Below are positions 43,801 to 52,443 of a stretch of DNA of 64,000 nt, one piece after another. Below the pieces are notes generated by a model. That model was not told where the DNA came from and did not search any database. It worked only from the letters and a program-made list of their open reading frames with translations. The position numbers and the translations under genes are program-made. Within the stretch, counting starts at the first letter, position 1. Each line of letters begins with the position of its first letter. Source of the stretch: Catenaria anguillulae PL171 (lineage: Eukaryota > Blastocladiomycota > Blastocladiomycetes > Blastocladiales > Catenariaceae); assembly GCA_002102555.1 (NCBI GenBank), contig MCFL01000067.1:1-64000 (forward strand), written 5' to 3'.

Positions 43801-46110
43801 CTGCCAACGCCGCCTCAGGTTCCACCGCCCTCTGGCCCACCGCCCATGCGCGCCTCACACGTGCCGCCGTCGGCCAACGAGTTACCGCCTCGGACCGCGT
43901 CGGCGTATGGGCCGCCATTGCCCTCGCCTCTTCCCGCACCGCAGACGTCGTCGGGTCAGCTCGGCGCCGCAAGAAACGACAACAGGTCACGGTCAAGGGA
44001 CGTCCAGCGGCCGACTTCCCGCAGGTCTCCCAGCGTGCCTCGCATGCCGCCGCCGCCAACTATGCCTCCGCCAGAAATGTCACTGCCGCCCGTGCCTGGC
44101 CCGCCGCCCAGAGGTCCACCCATGGGCCCGCCACCACCGCTTCCGCCCATGCCCTTGCCGAGTCCTCCGCTCAATCAGCCACCAGCAATGTCTTCAAGCC
44201 AGCATCCGCCGCAAGCACAGCGTGCCATGTCGTCGCCGGCGACTAGTGGCGGCTCCTCGCCAGTCGTGGGTCCGCCGCAATCTTCGGGATCGTCGCCGAG
44301 TTTGGGGCATGCGCACATGTACACGGCACCACACCATCGGTCGGCATCACCTGCAGCCGTTGCGCATCCTGGATCAGTTGGGTACGAGCCGCAGGGTCCG
44401 TCGCAGGCGTACATGACACGGCGCAGGAGCAGTTTGGCCAACTCAATCACAGCCACACCAGCGCAGTCTCAGCCGCAGCCGCAGCATCCTTCGTCGGGTG
44501 CAGGTTCACCTGCCAATTCGGCCTCACCTGTGCTTTCAGCCGTCAACGCCGCCAATCGCGGTTCGCGGGCATCGTCGTCCTTGTCCCACAACAACAACAA
44601 CAGTGACGCGAAGCACACGCCGACCATGGCCCCGACTTTTGTGCAGATGCCGCCTCCAGCGTCACTCAAGTCGGCAGCCGAGCTACCCAACACCCCACCC
44701 GAAGTGGCCCCGCCGCCGCGGATCCGCAACGGGTCCAACGCTACCAATCCGCTTGACCAAGGGCTTATGCTCACGGATACGTCGGTGTCATCGGAAGACG
44801 ACGACATGCTCGGGTCCGAGCTCGGCATGTCTGAGCTCTCTGCTTTGCAAGACGTGGGCCAGCTGCAGCTTCTTCCTCCTGGATCCGTCGTGAACACTAC
44901 CGCGGGCTCTGCCCGTCGCCCCTCGGCCTCGTCCGGCTCGGGATACCGCGGGCTCCGGCTGCAAATGCCGCCGACACTGAGCACTTCGCCAACAGGCACA
45001 GGCACGGCCACATCCACCATGGCTGGCGGTCCGAAATCGGCGCCACCTGTGGTCACTGTTCCCTCGCGTACAACGAGTATCGGTCAGGACCATCAAGCAG
45101 TTGCAAGAGAAGGGTCCGAGGTCGGTGTGTCCACATCGCCCAACGTGCGCCGCACGCGTGCGGATTCCGAGGCAAGTTATCAGTCGCGCGGCCGGTCGGG
45201 CACGTTGCAATCGATGAATGACGACAATGTGTCTGTGGTATCGTCGGCCGCATCGGCCGTCAGTGCAATGTCCGGGTCGACGGCCGTGGCGGCCATTCCA
45301 GAGCACCCGGCTGTGCAAGTTGCCAGAGAGCGCGAACGGTCGCGGTCGCAGTCCAGGTCGAGGTCGCAGACGAGGCAGTCGGCCGCGCACAATGCGGGCG
45401 ATCGGTCACGCTCCAGGTCGCGGTCGCAGAGTCGCACACGCGCGAATGGGTCGCAGCATCCTCGGGCATTGGCCGAGGCAACGGGCGAGGAGATGCCCGA
45501 AGTACCTGAATTGCCAGCGACCACTGCAGCTGTTGTGCCGACGACGGCATCAGCGTCCAACTCGCCCGTTGTTAGCGGCGCGCAGCGGCACACGTACGCC
45601 GCATCGCACGCTGCCGCAGGTGTGGGTACAAGCGGTGCCATGTCCGAAGTTGGCATGCAAAACAGCTCGCCCATTCCCACGCGCGCCATGTCCATGGCCG
45701 CGCCTGGCGTTGCCGGCCAATCCCTTCCGCCCATGCCCAACACGCCCTCGCGTATCCGGCGCCCGCGTTCCCCTTCGCCGCTGCCTCCAGGCTCGCCCAG
45801 CAGTCCCGGCATCGAGGTTGTCAAGTGCAAGGTGTACCACTCGGGCCACGTGTACGTGCTGCTTGCCCCGCGCGGCACCACCTACTCTGGGCTTGTGGCG
45901 CAAATCAAGCGCAAGATTGGCAGAACCGCGGCCGAGATTCGCATCAAGTACGAGGATGCCGAAGGGGATTACATTCAAATCTCGTCAGATGAAGATTTGG
46001 GCGCCGCCTTGGACGTGGCGCTCCGCAGGTCCAGAAAGATGGCGGCGGGCATGCCCACAAGTGTCGCGAGTAATCCGGTCATGTTGGAAATGTTTGTTTT
46101 TGATGTCTAG
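40837..46110 (+). CDS. CDC24: Cdc24-type Rho/Cdc42 guanine nucleotide exchange factor
   Basis: Single exon, 1,757 residues from the ATG at 40837. Domains in order: CDC24-type calponin-homology region (about 93-290; SLFHQCAALLDRLAAIPCMQ, DPVTLLWTMLRVGEPLALLF); DH/RhoGEF domain (about 394-581; REKILIEMLQTERKYVADLE, LPSYLIKPIQRICRYPLLLR); PH domain (about 585-775, split by a Gly/Ser insertion; ELVIFLFEKIILCCKML); and a C-terminal PB1 domain (about 1660-1750; IRIKYEDAEGDYIQISSDED, which has the acidic OPCA motif). The order CH-DH-PH-PB1 is diagnostic of Cdc24/Scd1, the activator of Cdc42 in polarity. Yeast Cdc24 is 854 residues; the excess is a disordered insert of about 880 residues between PH and PB1, with many proline-rich PxxP stretches and Arg-Ser repeats (SRSRSQTRQ). 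It has no introns despite its length. Confidence 0.93.
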   Translation: MSHAMAGYGFVPPIPTSLAGGGPSPALTPPPTASSTSSRPLSTMTMRAATTTASGAPLSAVALVAAGAGPPGGMPGTPTTLLMHPGANPDGSLFHQCAALLDRLAAIPCMQAYLDYATTAIGNTASGQPDVVPVPSLAGGTLLPGAAAAATAATAADAPSAIAGLQRSDPVTLLWTMLRVGEPLALLFNLAVPDHPIELASGKLAVQEGQMLPDRDGRCTAPSPVYLAQALATINSMKAMVYHTIVGLRTHNPQVNILASIDADLFTIGELYQDDTSGFLKVLRTVRLVLDWLERAGRIQAPLGGGGGGSPVATTAPDAPPVPVMTRRPSRMQLFTGAMASSVRGTGGTRTSDGSGGGGGDEPFSPTMANGAPPDRSSSGSSGATAAPTAPPKELTHREKILIEMLQTERKYVADLERLHTYQHHLSTNNVLPPGTISALFSNLKALVDFQRGFLVGLESLLVQAAAGDEKVGSLFVSLEPTFAAVYAPFCANFKQASDLAVDNVHVLQAAAQVMEPQHELPSYLIKPIQRICRYPLLLRELIKKTPAEEYSEALAQDLQDGLEAIQRVTESVNEARRMHENQLVKEDLVRRVEDWKGHDVNSFGSLLLHDRFMMQIQDYERELVIFLFEKIILCCKMLVAPVKQSGGGSTAATLLKRKSRGKSQSGSSLANASILSSAASIMTSATGGGGGGDVSFSVSSGASGADGSGDGVTYQIKGRIWIGGITDLNGGEVDGSWLLTVSWKSPAKIEFFTLRCRNDEQFRLWLSTIQRCVEETRERGRARMLAQQQQAQQVPQQQQLQQQRGLSSRLANVPQPILTSPPTSYGSMGAPTPQISQAPLFSPRPDAAGFGVMTPTVSSGAMSRPPMQMHDDSAAEGQDDDARSFVDRDADDHDQDDLQYPSTVTQGNGSGPSTSRFAPVAYRNPPSYDEFSASEYSSRKSSASSGIGGPKSSLDAQLAELSMYARNGGGEHDDIPQRTVRQPPRVPLPTPPQVPPPSGPPPMRASHVPPSANELPPRTASAYGPPLPSPLPAPQTSSGQLGAARNDNRSRSRDVQRPTSRRSPSVPRMPPPPTMPPPEMSLPPVPGPPPRGPPMGPPPPLPPMPLPSPPLNQPPAMSSSQHPPQAQRAMSSPATSGGSSPVVGPPQSSGSSPSLGHAHMYTAPHHRSASPAAVAHPGSVGYEPQGPSQAYMTRRRSSLANSITATPAQSQPQPQHPSSGAGSPANSASPVLSAVNAANRGSRASSSLSHNNNNSDAKHTPTMAPTFVQMPPPASLKSAAELPNTPPEVAPPPRIRNGSNATNPLDQGLMLTDTSVSSEDDDMLGSELGMSELSALQDVGQLQLLPPGSVVNTTAGSARRPSASSGSGYRGLRLQMPPTLSTSPTGTGTATSTMAGGPKSAPPVVTVPSRTTSIGQDHQAVAREGSEVGVSTSPNVRRTRADSEASYQSRGRSGTLQSMNDDNVSVVSSAASAVSAMSGSTAVAAIPEHPAVQVARERERSRSQSRSRSQTRQSAAHNAGDRSRSRSRSQSRTRANGSQHPRALAEATGEEMPEVPELPATTAAVVPTTASASNSPVVSGAQRHTYAASHAAAGVGTSGAMSEVGMQNSSPIPTRAMSMAAPGVAGQSLPPMPNTPSRIRRPRSPSPLPPGSPSSPGIEVVKCKVYHSGHVYVLLAPRGTTYSGLVAQIKRKIGRTAAEIRIKYEDAEGDYIQISSDEDLGAALDVALRRSRKMAAGMPTSVASNPVMLEMFVFDV

Positions 46111-46683
46111 CTGTGTTTTGTTTATGCCGTCGCGGCGGTTTGCAGTTGTAGTCCCTCGCTTTTGTTTTGAGTCTCACTTGTGACTTTTTGTTTGTGTACC
46201 TTGGTATCGATGTTGATTGATTTCTGTCGCGTTTCCCTCATATTTTTCCCTCATATTCTCGCCCCGTGTCGATGTCAGTATTCAAAGTAACTATCGAATG
46301 CACCCGCACAACCAACCAATTATCCCTGCCCAGAGGTTTGGACGCGGAAACATGGACATCGATCGACGTTGTGCTTATGTTGTTTTGTGGAACCGCGCAC
46401 ACGAATCGAAAGCGGAACCAAAAGCACCAAAAGCGACATTTTGATGTTCGCGAATAATGAAGCAGGCAGTGCACAAAAAAATGATGCTTTTACCCTCAAG
46501 GATCGTGATCATGCATGAAAAGGTTTACTTTCATTCCATTTCCCATGCATTTGCAGCGCTTGCAACATTAATCTGTTAGAAAATGTCGAGTTTAATCATA
46601 GTATCTACTCCTTCAATGAAGTTGAAGCAACCACGCCGATTTCATCGGATTTGCACACATTATCGAAAGCAGAACCTCAGCCT
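46111..46683. other. intergenic
   Basis: Spacer between CDC24 and the first 12-pass protein gene, both on the plus strand. AT-richer than the flanking genes. No coding pattern seen. Confidence 0.4.
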
Positions 46684-49600
46684 ATGGATCGTTCTGTAGC
46701 TGACAATGGGTCCCAGTTACCATTGGATCTTCATGGCCCGGACGGTGAATCGGCATTCGACATCTTCGTATCGCCTCCATTGTCACCAGTATCTCGTTCG
46801 CAGCACTCGCTTCGTGACGGCGGCGACGACCACTTGGTCTCGACACGGCCAGAGCCGTATACGTCAGTTTGCCAGCCGCCAAACATTGACACGGCAAGCC
46901 GCCCAGCCACTCTGTGGCCCAGCCAGCATCCAGGTAAAGCATCGACGACAAGACGGTCCCGTGGGTCCACGCTCTCCGTCTCTTTCGCCGATGCAAGTGC
47001 ATCCGGTCATGGCACAAGCCAGAGAGGACGACAAGATGGCCACTCTCCTCGGTTGACTGCAACGGAACAGTTCCCACAACTGCCTTTGGCGTCCATAGCA
47101 GTCGCTTCAAGTAAGGAAGAGGTTACAAACACGAACGAGTCTCTTGCGACGGTTTTCCACTCCTTGCCTGCCCATGGTCGCAAGTATTCGCGTTCTATGG
47201 ATGGGCAAGGCGGTATTGATCGGGACACAAGGTCACGTGGCTCACTGGAAAGTACCTCTTCCAGTATTGGATCCTCGAGCGACGACGTGACACCAGTGGC
47301 ACCGCCCACACCCGGAAACGGACCACTTCCCACGGTGAGCAGCCCAAACGGGCCATCACATACCTTGAGCCGCATTATCCAGCAGAGGGTCACATCCCAC
47401 TTTATTGGCTCGCGCCTATCGATCTCGCGAATGAAGAAGAATCGCATGACGCTCATGCTTCAGTTTGTGGACCCTGTGCAAGAAGACAAGTACCTGCAGT
47501 TTGCGGCCCGGATTAATCAGTCGCCCGTTCGCTTTTTTACGGTACGCATACGTCGACTTTTTTTTTCCCCGGAGCCGGCCAAAAGCCTCTCATACTTCTG
47601 TTCGTAGAAAGGGCTCGTCATTCCAATTGTCCTCCTCGTTTGGGCGGCGGGACCATACTCGCTCATAGAATTCCATGACATCATAAGACAATGCCCTTCC
47701 ATCATGGGGTATTGCTATGAATGCTACGGAGCTATCCTCTTTCTCACGATGCTCATATGTATCGGTGGTGTAGTGTCTTTGCGAGCGCTGCAACGAGGTG
47801 TAGGTCGCTCAGTGTCTGCATACAGGCGCAAAATGGCCGTGTTTGTTGGATTCATGAGTGCCTTCATGTCGCTCAAGTTGGCAGGCACCATGTGTGTTGG
47901 TCTTTGCTGGGTCCCTTTGCCAAATTCACTACCTTCGAGCCTGCTTGACTCATCGCACAACATCATTGCCATTTGCGAGGCTGGTAGGTCAGATCCTCTT
48001 TCCGACAGGCTGCGTCGTGATGCCAGAATGGCCGAGGTGCAAATCGAAGTCCGGCACATGCTTGCGTCGGTCTTCCTCATCATGTTCCTGACCATCTCCA
48101 CGATCCCGGTGAGCCAAGCCATGCGCATTGGCATGATTGGGTTCACTATCACCACGCTCGCGTACGGGGCAATATCGAGCATGTATGCAGCACCAGCACT
48201 TTCGATTTTGTGGATAGTGCTGTTGTCTCTCGTGCAAGATTATTTGGCGTCGATGGTTATGGTGTTTCAACGTGAGCTCCTCTCTCGCGTCAGCTTCCTG
48301 TTCGTGACCGATCAACATGTCGGTGCCGATGGTTCATCCAGCTTGGCAGCTTTCCTTACTCCACTGGCAACGCTGTATCGCGGGACTCCTGCGCGGCCCG
48401 CCTCGTTGTCACGCGGGCGTGGTACACAGTCGCGCCGGTCGTCAGTATCCCAATCATCCGTATCTGCTATGGTGGCGAACATCAAGGGACGCTTTAAGAC
48501 TCTGGGCGACTCTTTTGTGGGCGAATCGCTCGTTTCTGCGTGGATTCACAGAGTGTCCACCCCGTCGACTGTGAATCACCATTCCTGGATAGAGCGTTTT
48601 GCGTCTCGGAGACCTTCAACGGGAGAAGCGGCTCAGCAAACGGCGGCTTCAGTTCAGCCAGAGCCGTCAGAGGCAGCTCAGCGGCGGTTATCGGCACCTT
48701 TATCAAATTTCATGCCCCGCCGCTCCACACTTGCCAACTCCGTCGCACTTGAAGCGCCGGTCAAGGAGTCTGGTCGCCGTAGCTCGTGTGGGTTCGCGAA
48801 CTCAGCCGAAGCTGGCTTCAGAGAAAATGCCTCCAGCCGCCCAATCATCACCCAAAACACGTCGCATTGTGTACGCGTCACCTGCCATGAATTCAAAAAT
48901 GCACAATCACAAACAGTATACTGGTCGCGATATCCGAGCAGGTCCACAATCTCTTTTTTCTCGCTCACCAAGTACTCAGGAATCCACCACCCAACAGTCG
49001 CACTCGCAATCCACGTCGCAGCAAAACTCTGTCGGCTCAGGAGACCTCGTTCGTCAACCGACTCTAACGCTCCTCGAAACGTCCGCCACACCAACAACTG
49101 TTGTGCGAACAGCTACCTCCGAGTCACCACGGCAAGGCCGCCACCAATGCCTACCAAGCAATTGGTGCGAACGTGTCGTGGCAGAGATGCAGACCATGTT
49201 TTATGAGTTTCCAAGTCGAGACGACGAAGCGAGGTTCCGAGCATCCTATCACCAAAAACTGCGAAAGCGAATCAAGGCTGTGCTTGCGGTCAACACAATA
49301 ACGGCTGCCATCTCGTTTTCAGGATTGACCCTGCTGCGATTTGCGACTGGCAATGGGTTCGGTCAACCTGGGCTCACGTCAGGCAAGTTCACACGGTGGA
49401 CCATTTTGGACGGATCCGATTTGATTGTCAATTTGAGTCTCCTGCTGGGCGTGCTCACGGTTAGTTCCAGATGCTGGCAAGTTTCCAATAAGAAGCTTGA
49501 AGCTGTCTGCGTCATGTACCTGCTTCTGATGTTTGCGGCGGCCATGTCCACCTCCGTTATTCAGAGGCGTTTCAATGTGGATGATCGAGCATTGCTTCAA

Positions 49601-50008
49601 TTGAGCAACCATCGGCTCGTGTTTTCCTTCTTTTCGGTGGCCACTCTGCGCTTGCGACCTCGAGTTCATATTTGCGTTGTGGGATTGGCACTCGTGGGAC
49701 TGCTGCCCGCATCTTGGGCGGTCCCCGCTGACCGAAAGCCAGACATGCTCGGTCTACTCTTGCCCGCCATGCTAGCCGCTCTTGGTTCAACAACATTGTG
49801 CTTCATGTTCGAGTCAGCGTATCGGTACATACTACTCTGAGGATGTCTCTGACGGTGTCCATGATGTATGGATCCGAAACTCACACGACTTAAACTCTTT
49901 TGTAGACGCTACTTCTGGCTCAAGCATTGCACCAGGATTACTACCACCTTGGGTGGCAAGAAGGCCGCAACGGCTCCAAGGCAGCCATCCCCATCTCCGG
50001 AGGCGTAG
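46684..50008 (+). CDS. Large 12-pass membrane protein, copy 1 (paralogue of 58.6-62.0 kb)
   Basis: Exons 46684-47541, 47608-49824 and 49906-50008; about 1,059 residues. N-terminal 230 residues disordered. The membrane part is built of two halves. Half one: KKNRMTLMLQFVDPVQEDKY, YLQFAARINQSPVRFF, then six helices (VIPIVLLVWAAGPYSLI, GAILFLTMLICIGGVVSL, KMAVFVGFMSAFMSLKL, MLASVFLIMFLTISTIPV, and two more up to LSILWIVLLSLVQDYLA). A Ser-rich loop of about 230 residues follows. Half two starts MFYEFPSRDDEARFRASYHQ, KLRKRIKAVLAVNTITAAIS, then about six helices to LGSTTLCFMFESAYR, and ends RYFWLKHCTR. One frame change, of extra-base type, occurs at about 48760-48800 inside the loop; the paralogue is continuous there. 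No catalytic domain. The halves' F-x-x-P/D-x-x-E...F/Y openings and six helices each recall the membrane parts of some class III cyclases, but no cyclase domain follows. Function unknown. Confidence 0.75.
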
Positions 50009-50582
50009 GCGTTTGTGAGTCAGGCTTTATAGTGGAAACGGCACTTAGATTTTGTTTGATTCGGGCATGAGCAGAATACAGATATGTTCCCTTTCAAGTT
50101 GAAAATTGAATGCCGTCCAAGACATATTGATTGTTCTGGACGCAGATTTGTGTGGTGGCAAAGGTTGAAGCTTCTGCGCCACAACAGACGCGAGTGTCGA
50201 GTGGGCAGATTTCTGACTCTTCGTTGGAAAATCGTATTTGTCAGTCCACGGCACAATATGTACATTCAATTATTTGTTGCCGCTCCATGTCCCATACATT
50301 CCTGCTTTCCCATTTGCGAAACCCCGCGCCGCGAGACAAATCGTTCCCCAGCAGAGGAGAGACAGCTGCAAACAGATCACGTGTTTTGATCGACTGGGAC
50401 AGACCCCTTGCCTGAGTTCTTTGACGCCCCTCGAGGGAAGATGTGTGCTCCAGCTGCAGGCCCGCTCTCCAGCTCTCTGCGATTCCGCATGCGATGAATA
50501 AAGCGCTGCTTCATGCATCGAACCCTTCTCGCCCACCATCTTTGGAATTGAGATAGCAAGTCCGCTGCACCCGAACCAAAAT
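50009..50582. other. intergenic
   Basis: Spacer between the first 12-pass gene and the mevalonate diphosphate decarboxylase gene, both plus strand. It should hold the promoter of the latter. No coding pattern seen. Confidence 0.4.
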
Positions 50583-51896
50583 ATGACCGCCAACATCAAC
50601 AACGCCGCCGCCGCAGCGACCGATCCGTCCACGTTGACGGCCATCGAGGCCACCGCCACGGCGCCCGTCAACATTGCCGTGATCAAGTACTGGGGCAAGC
50701 GCGACCAATCGTTGATTCTGCCGACCAACTCGTCGCTGTCCTTGACGCTCTCGCAAGACATTTTGCACTCGAAAACATCGGCATTCGCTGCGGCCAGTGT
50801 CTCCGGCGAGGACACACTTTGGCTCAATGGCACGCCCGAGCTGGTTTCGTCTTCGACCAGGCTGCGCAAAGTGATTGCGGCGCTGCGCGATTTGCGCCGG
50901 GCGAAGGAGGCTGCAAATGCAGCATTGCCCAAGATTTCGCAGTGGACCTTGCGGATCGTGTCCGAGAACAACTTCCCGACGGCTGCCGGATTGGCGTCGT
51001 CGGCGTCTGGATTTGCGGCGCTCGTGGCCGTCGTTGCGCACTTGTACGATGTGGCGCAAGATACGGCCGTGTTGTCGTCACTTGCGCGGCTCGGATCGGG
51101 ATCGGCGTGCCGCTCGCTGTATGGTGGATTTGTTGCCTGGGAGATGGGTTGCAAGCCCGATGGGTCCGACTCTGTGGCCGTTCAAGTCGCTCCCGAATCG
51201 CACTGGCCCGAGATTGAGGCGCTCGTGTTGGTGGTGCACGATGGCAAAAAGGGCATCAGCTCGACGTCGGGCATGCAGACGACGGTCGATACGTCGCCGC
51301 TCGCTGCCCATCGGTTTGCGCACGTTGTTCCTGAGCGTATGGAGGCCATGAAGCGTGCGATTCACACCAAGGATTTCGACTCGTTTGCTGAACTCACCAT
51401 GCGCGACAGCAACCAGTTCCACGCCGTGTGCCTCGACACGTTTCCGCCCATTTTCTACCTCAACGATGTGTCGCGTGCCATCATTCAACTCATCACCGAC
51501 TACAACGCCACGCCGTGCCCCGGGTACTCGGGCAAGTTCAAGGTCGCTTACACATATGATGCGGGACCCAACACAGTCTTGTACTTGCCTCGCCGATTTG
51601 TCCCCGAGGTGCTCGCACTTGTCAACCACTACTTCCCGCACTCGGTCACGGCGTCGACCACGGCCGTCGATTACTTCACGGACCCGTACCAGATCATGGC
51701 CACTTACCCTGCCCCGCGCCCACTCGCCGACACCATTGTCACGCGTGTGCCCGTGCAGGCCGAGGGTGGTATCAAGCGCATCTTGCACTCCAAGGTCGGT
51801 GACGGGCCGAGGTTTTTGCACCGCGGTGTTCCTGGATCGGCACCGGCAGGTGTGTCGCTTGTGTCGACGCAAGGGGAGCCATTGGCTCGCAAGTAG
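50583..51896 (+). CDS. ERG19: Mevalonate diphosphate (5-pyrophosphate) decarboxylase
   Basis: Single exon, 437 residues, full length (yeast Erg19 has 396). GHMP-kinase family hallmarks: TAPVNIAVIKYWGKRDQ near residue 28, the Ser/Ala-rich phosphate-binding loop FPTAAGLASSASGFAALVAV, LARLGSGSACRSLYGGFVAW, KKGISSTSGMQTTV, RDSNQFHAVCLDTFPPIFYL and AYTYDAGPNTVLY, whose Asp is the conserved catalytic base. The enzyme uses ATP to decarboxylate mevalonate diphosphate to isopentenyl diphosphate, the last step of the mevalonate route to sterols and isoprenoids. The C-terminal 60 residues (from ADTIVTRVPVQ on) carry the GPGP-like RFLHRGVPGSAP region seen in fungal forms. No evident targeting peptide, so cytosolic. 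Confidence 0.96.
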   Translation: MTANINNAAAAATDPSTLTAIEATATAPVNIAVIKYWGKRDQSLILPTNSSLSLTLSQDILHSKTSAFAAASVSGEDTLWLNGTPELVSSSTRLRKVIAALRDLRRAKEAANAALPKISQWTLRIVSENNFPTAAGLASSASGFAALVAVVAHLYDVAQDTAVLSSLARLGSGSACRSLYGGFVAWEMGCKPDGSDSVAVQVAPESHWPEIEALVLVVHDGKKGISSTSGMQTTVDTSPLAAHRFAHVVPERMEAMKRAIHTKDFDSFAELTMRDSNQFHAVCLDTFPPIFYLNDVSRAIIQLITDYNATPCPGYSGKFKVAYTYDAGPNTVLYLPRRFVPEVLALVNHYFPHSVTASTTAVDYFTDPYQIMATYPAPRPLADTIVTRVPVQAEGGIKRILHSKVGDGPRFLHRGVPGSAPAGVSLVSTQGEPLARK

Positions 51897-52443
51897 ACAA
51901 GACGTTTACGTCGAAAAAGATGAGTGTGTGCTCTTGTTGTTTTTTCGTCGTTGTTGCGTTGTTTGCCTGTTTTTTTTTTCTCTCTCTCTCTCTATTTGCT
52001 GAGATCATGAATGCTTTGCTCTCCATCCGCCGAACGACTCGAAGTGTCTATTCCGTGCGATTCTGGGGGCCAGCAGGCGGGCCATGTAGCCAGGGGCGGT
52101 GGTCGCGTGCGTCCATCGACTTGTCATGGACGGATCCGGACGGAAATGGCCAAGGAGCGAGGAAACTCGACAGAGCGTGATGAATGCTGCTGCCGCATTC
52201 ACTCTGTGCAATTTGGAAAACAGCTTCAACGCTTTTGGCTGTGCCCAGTCTTCTCCAGTCATCATCCCGTTTTACATATTTGCCTCAAGAGCCCAGCGTG
52301 TCTCGCTCGCAATCTCGACTTCGATCACCTGAACCACATTCGCTCAATTCGTTCTTGATTGCCGCCATTCCCTTGACAAGGTTCCATCTTTACATCGCTG
52401 GCCGCCACCAGCATCAACAAGAAGCATACCTATCCGGATCAGC
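51897..52443. other. intergenic with T and CT runs
   Basis: Spacer between two plus-strand genes. A T run (51970-51979) directly followed by (TC)7 at 51979-51993 lies shortly after the ERG19 stop and could be part of its 3' untranslated region. No gene seen. Confidence 0.5.

Noticed and set aside
45180-45881. 233-codon minus-strand open frame
   Set aside because: Antisense to the PH-PB1 linker of CDC24; an artefact of high GC.
46684-50008. Adenylyl cyclase identity for the 12-pass protein
   Set aside because: The topology is reminiscent but no cyclase catalytic segment is encoded in the loop or C-terminus of either copy.
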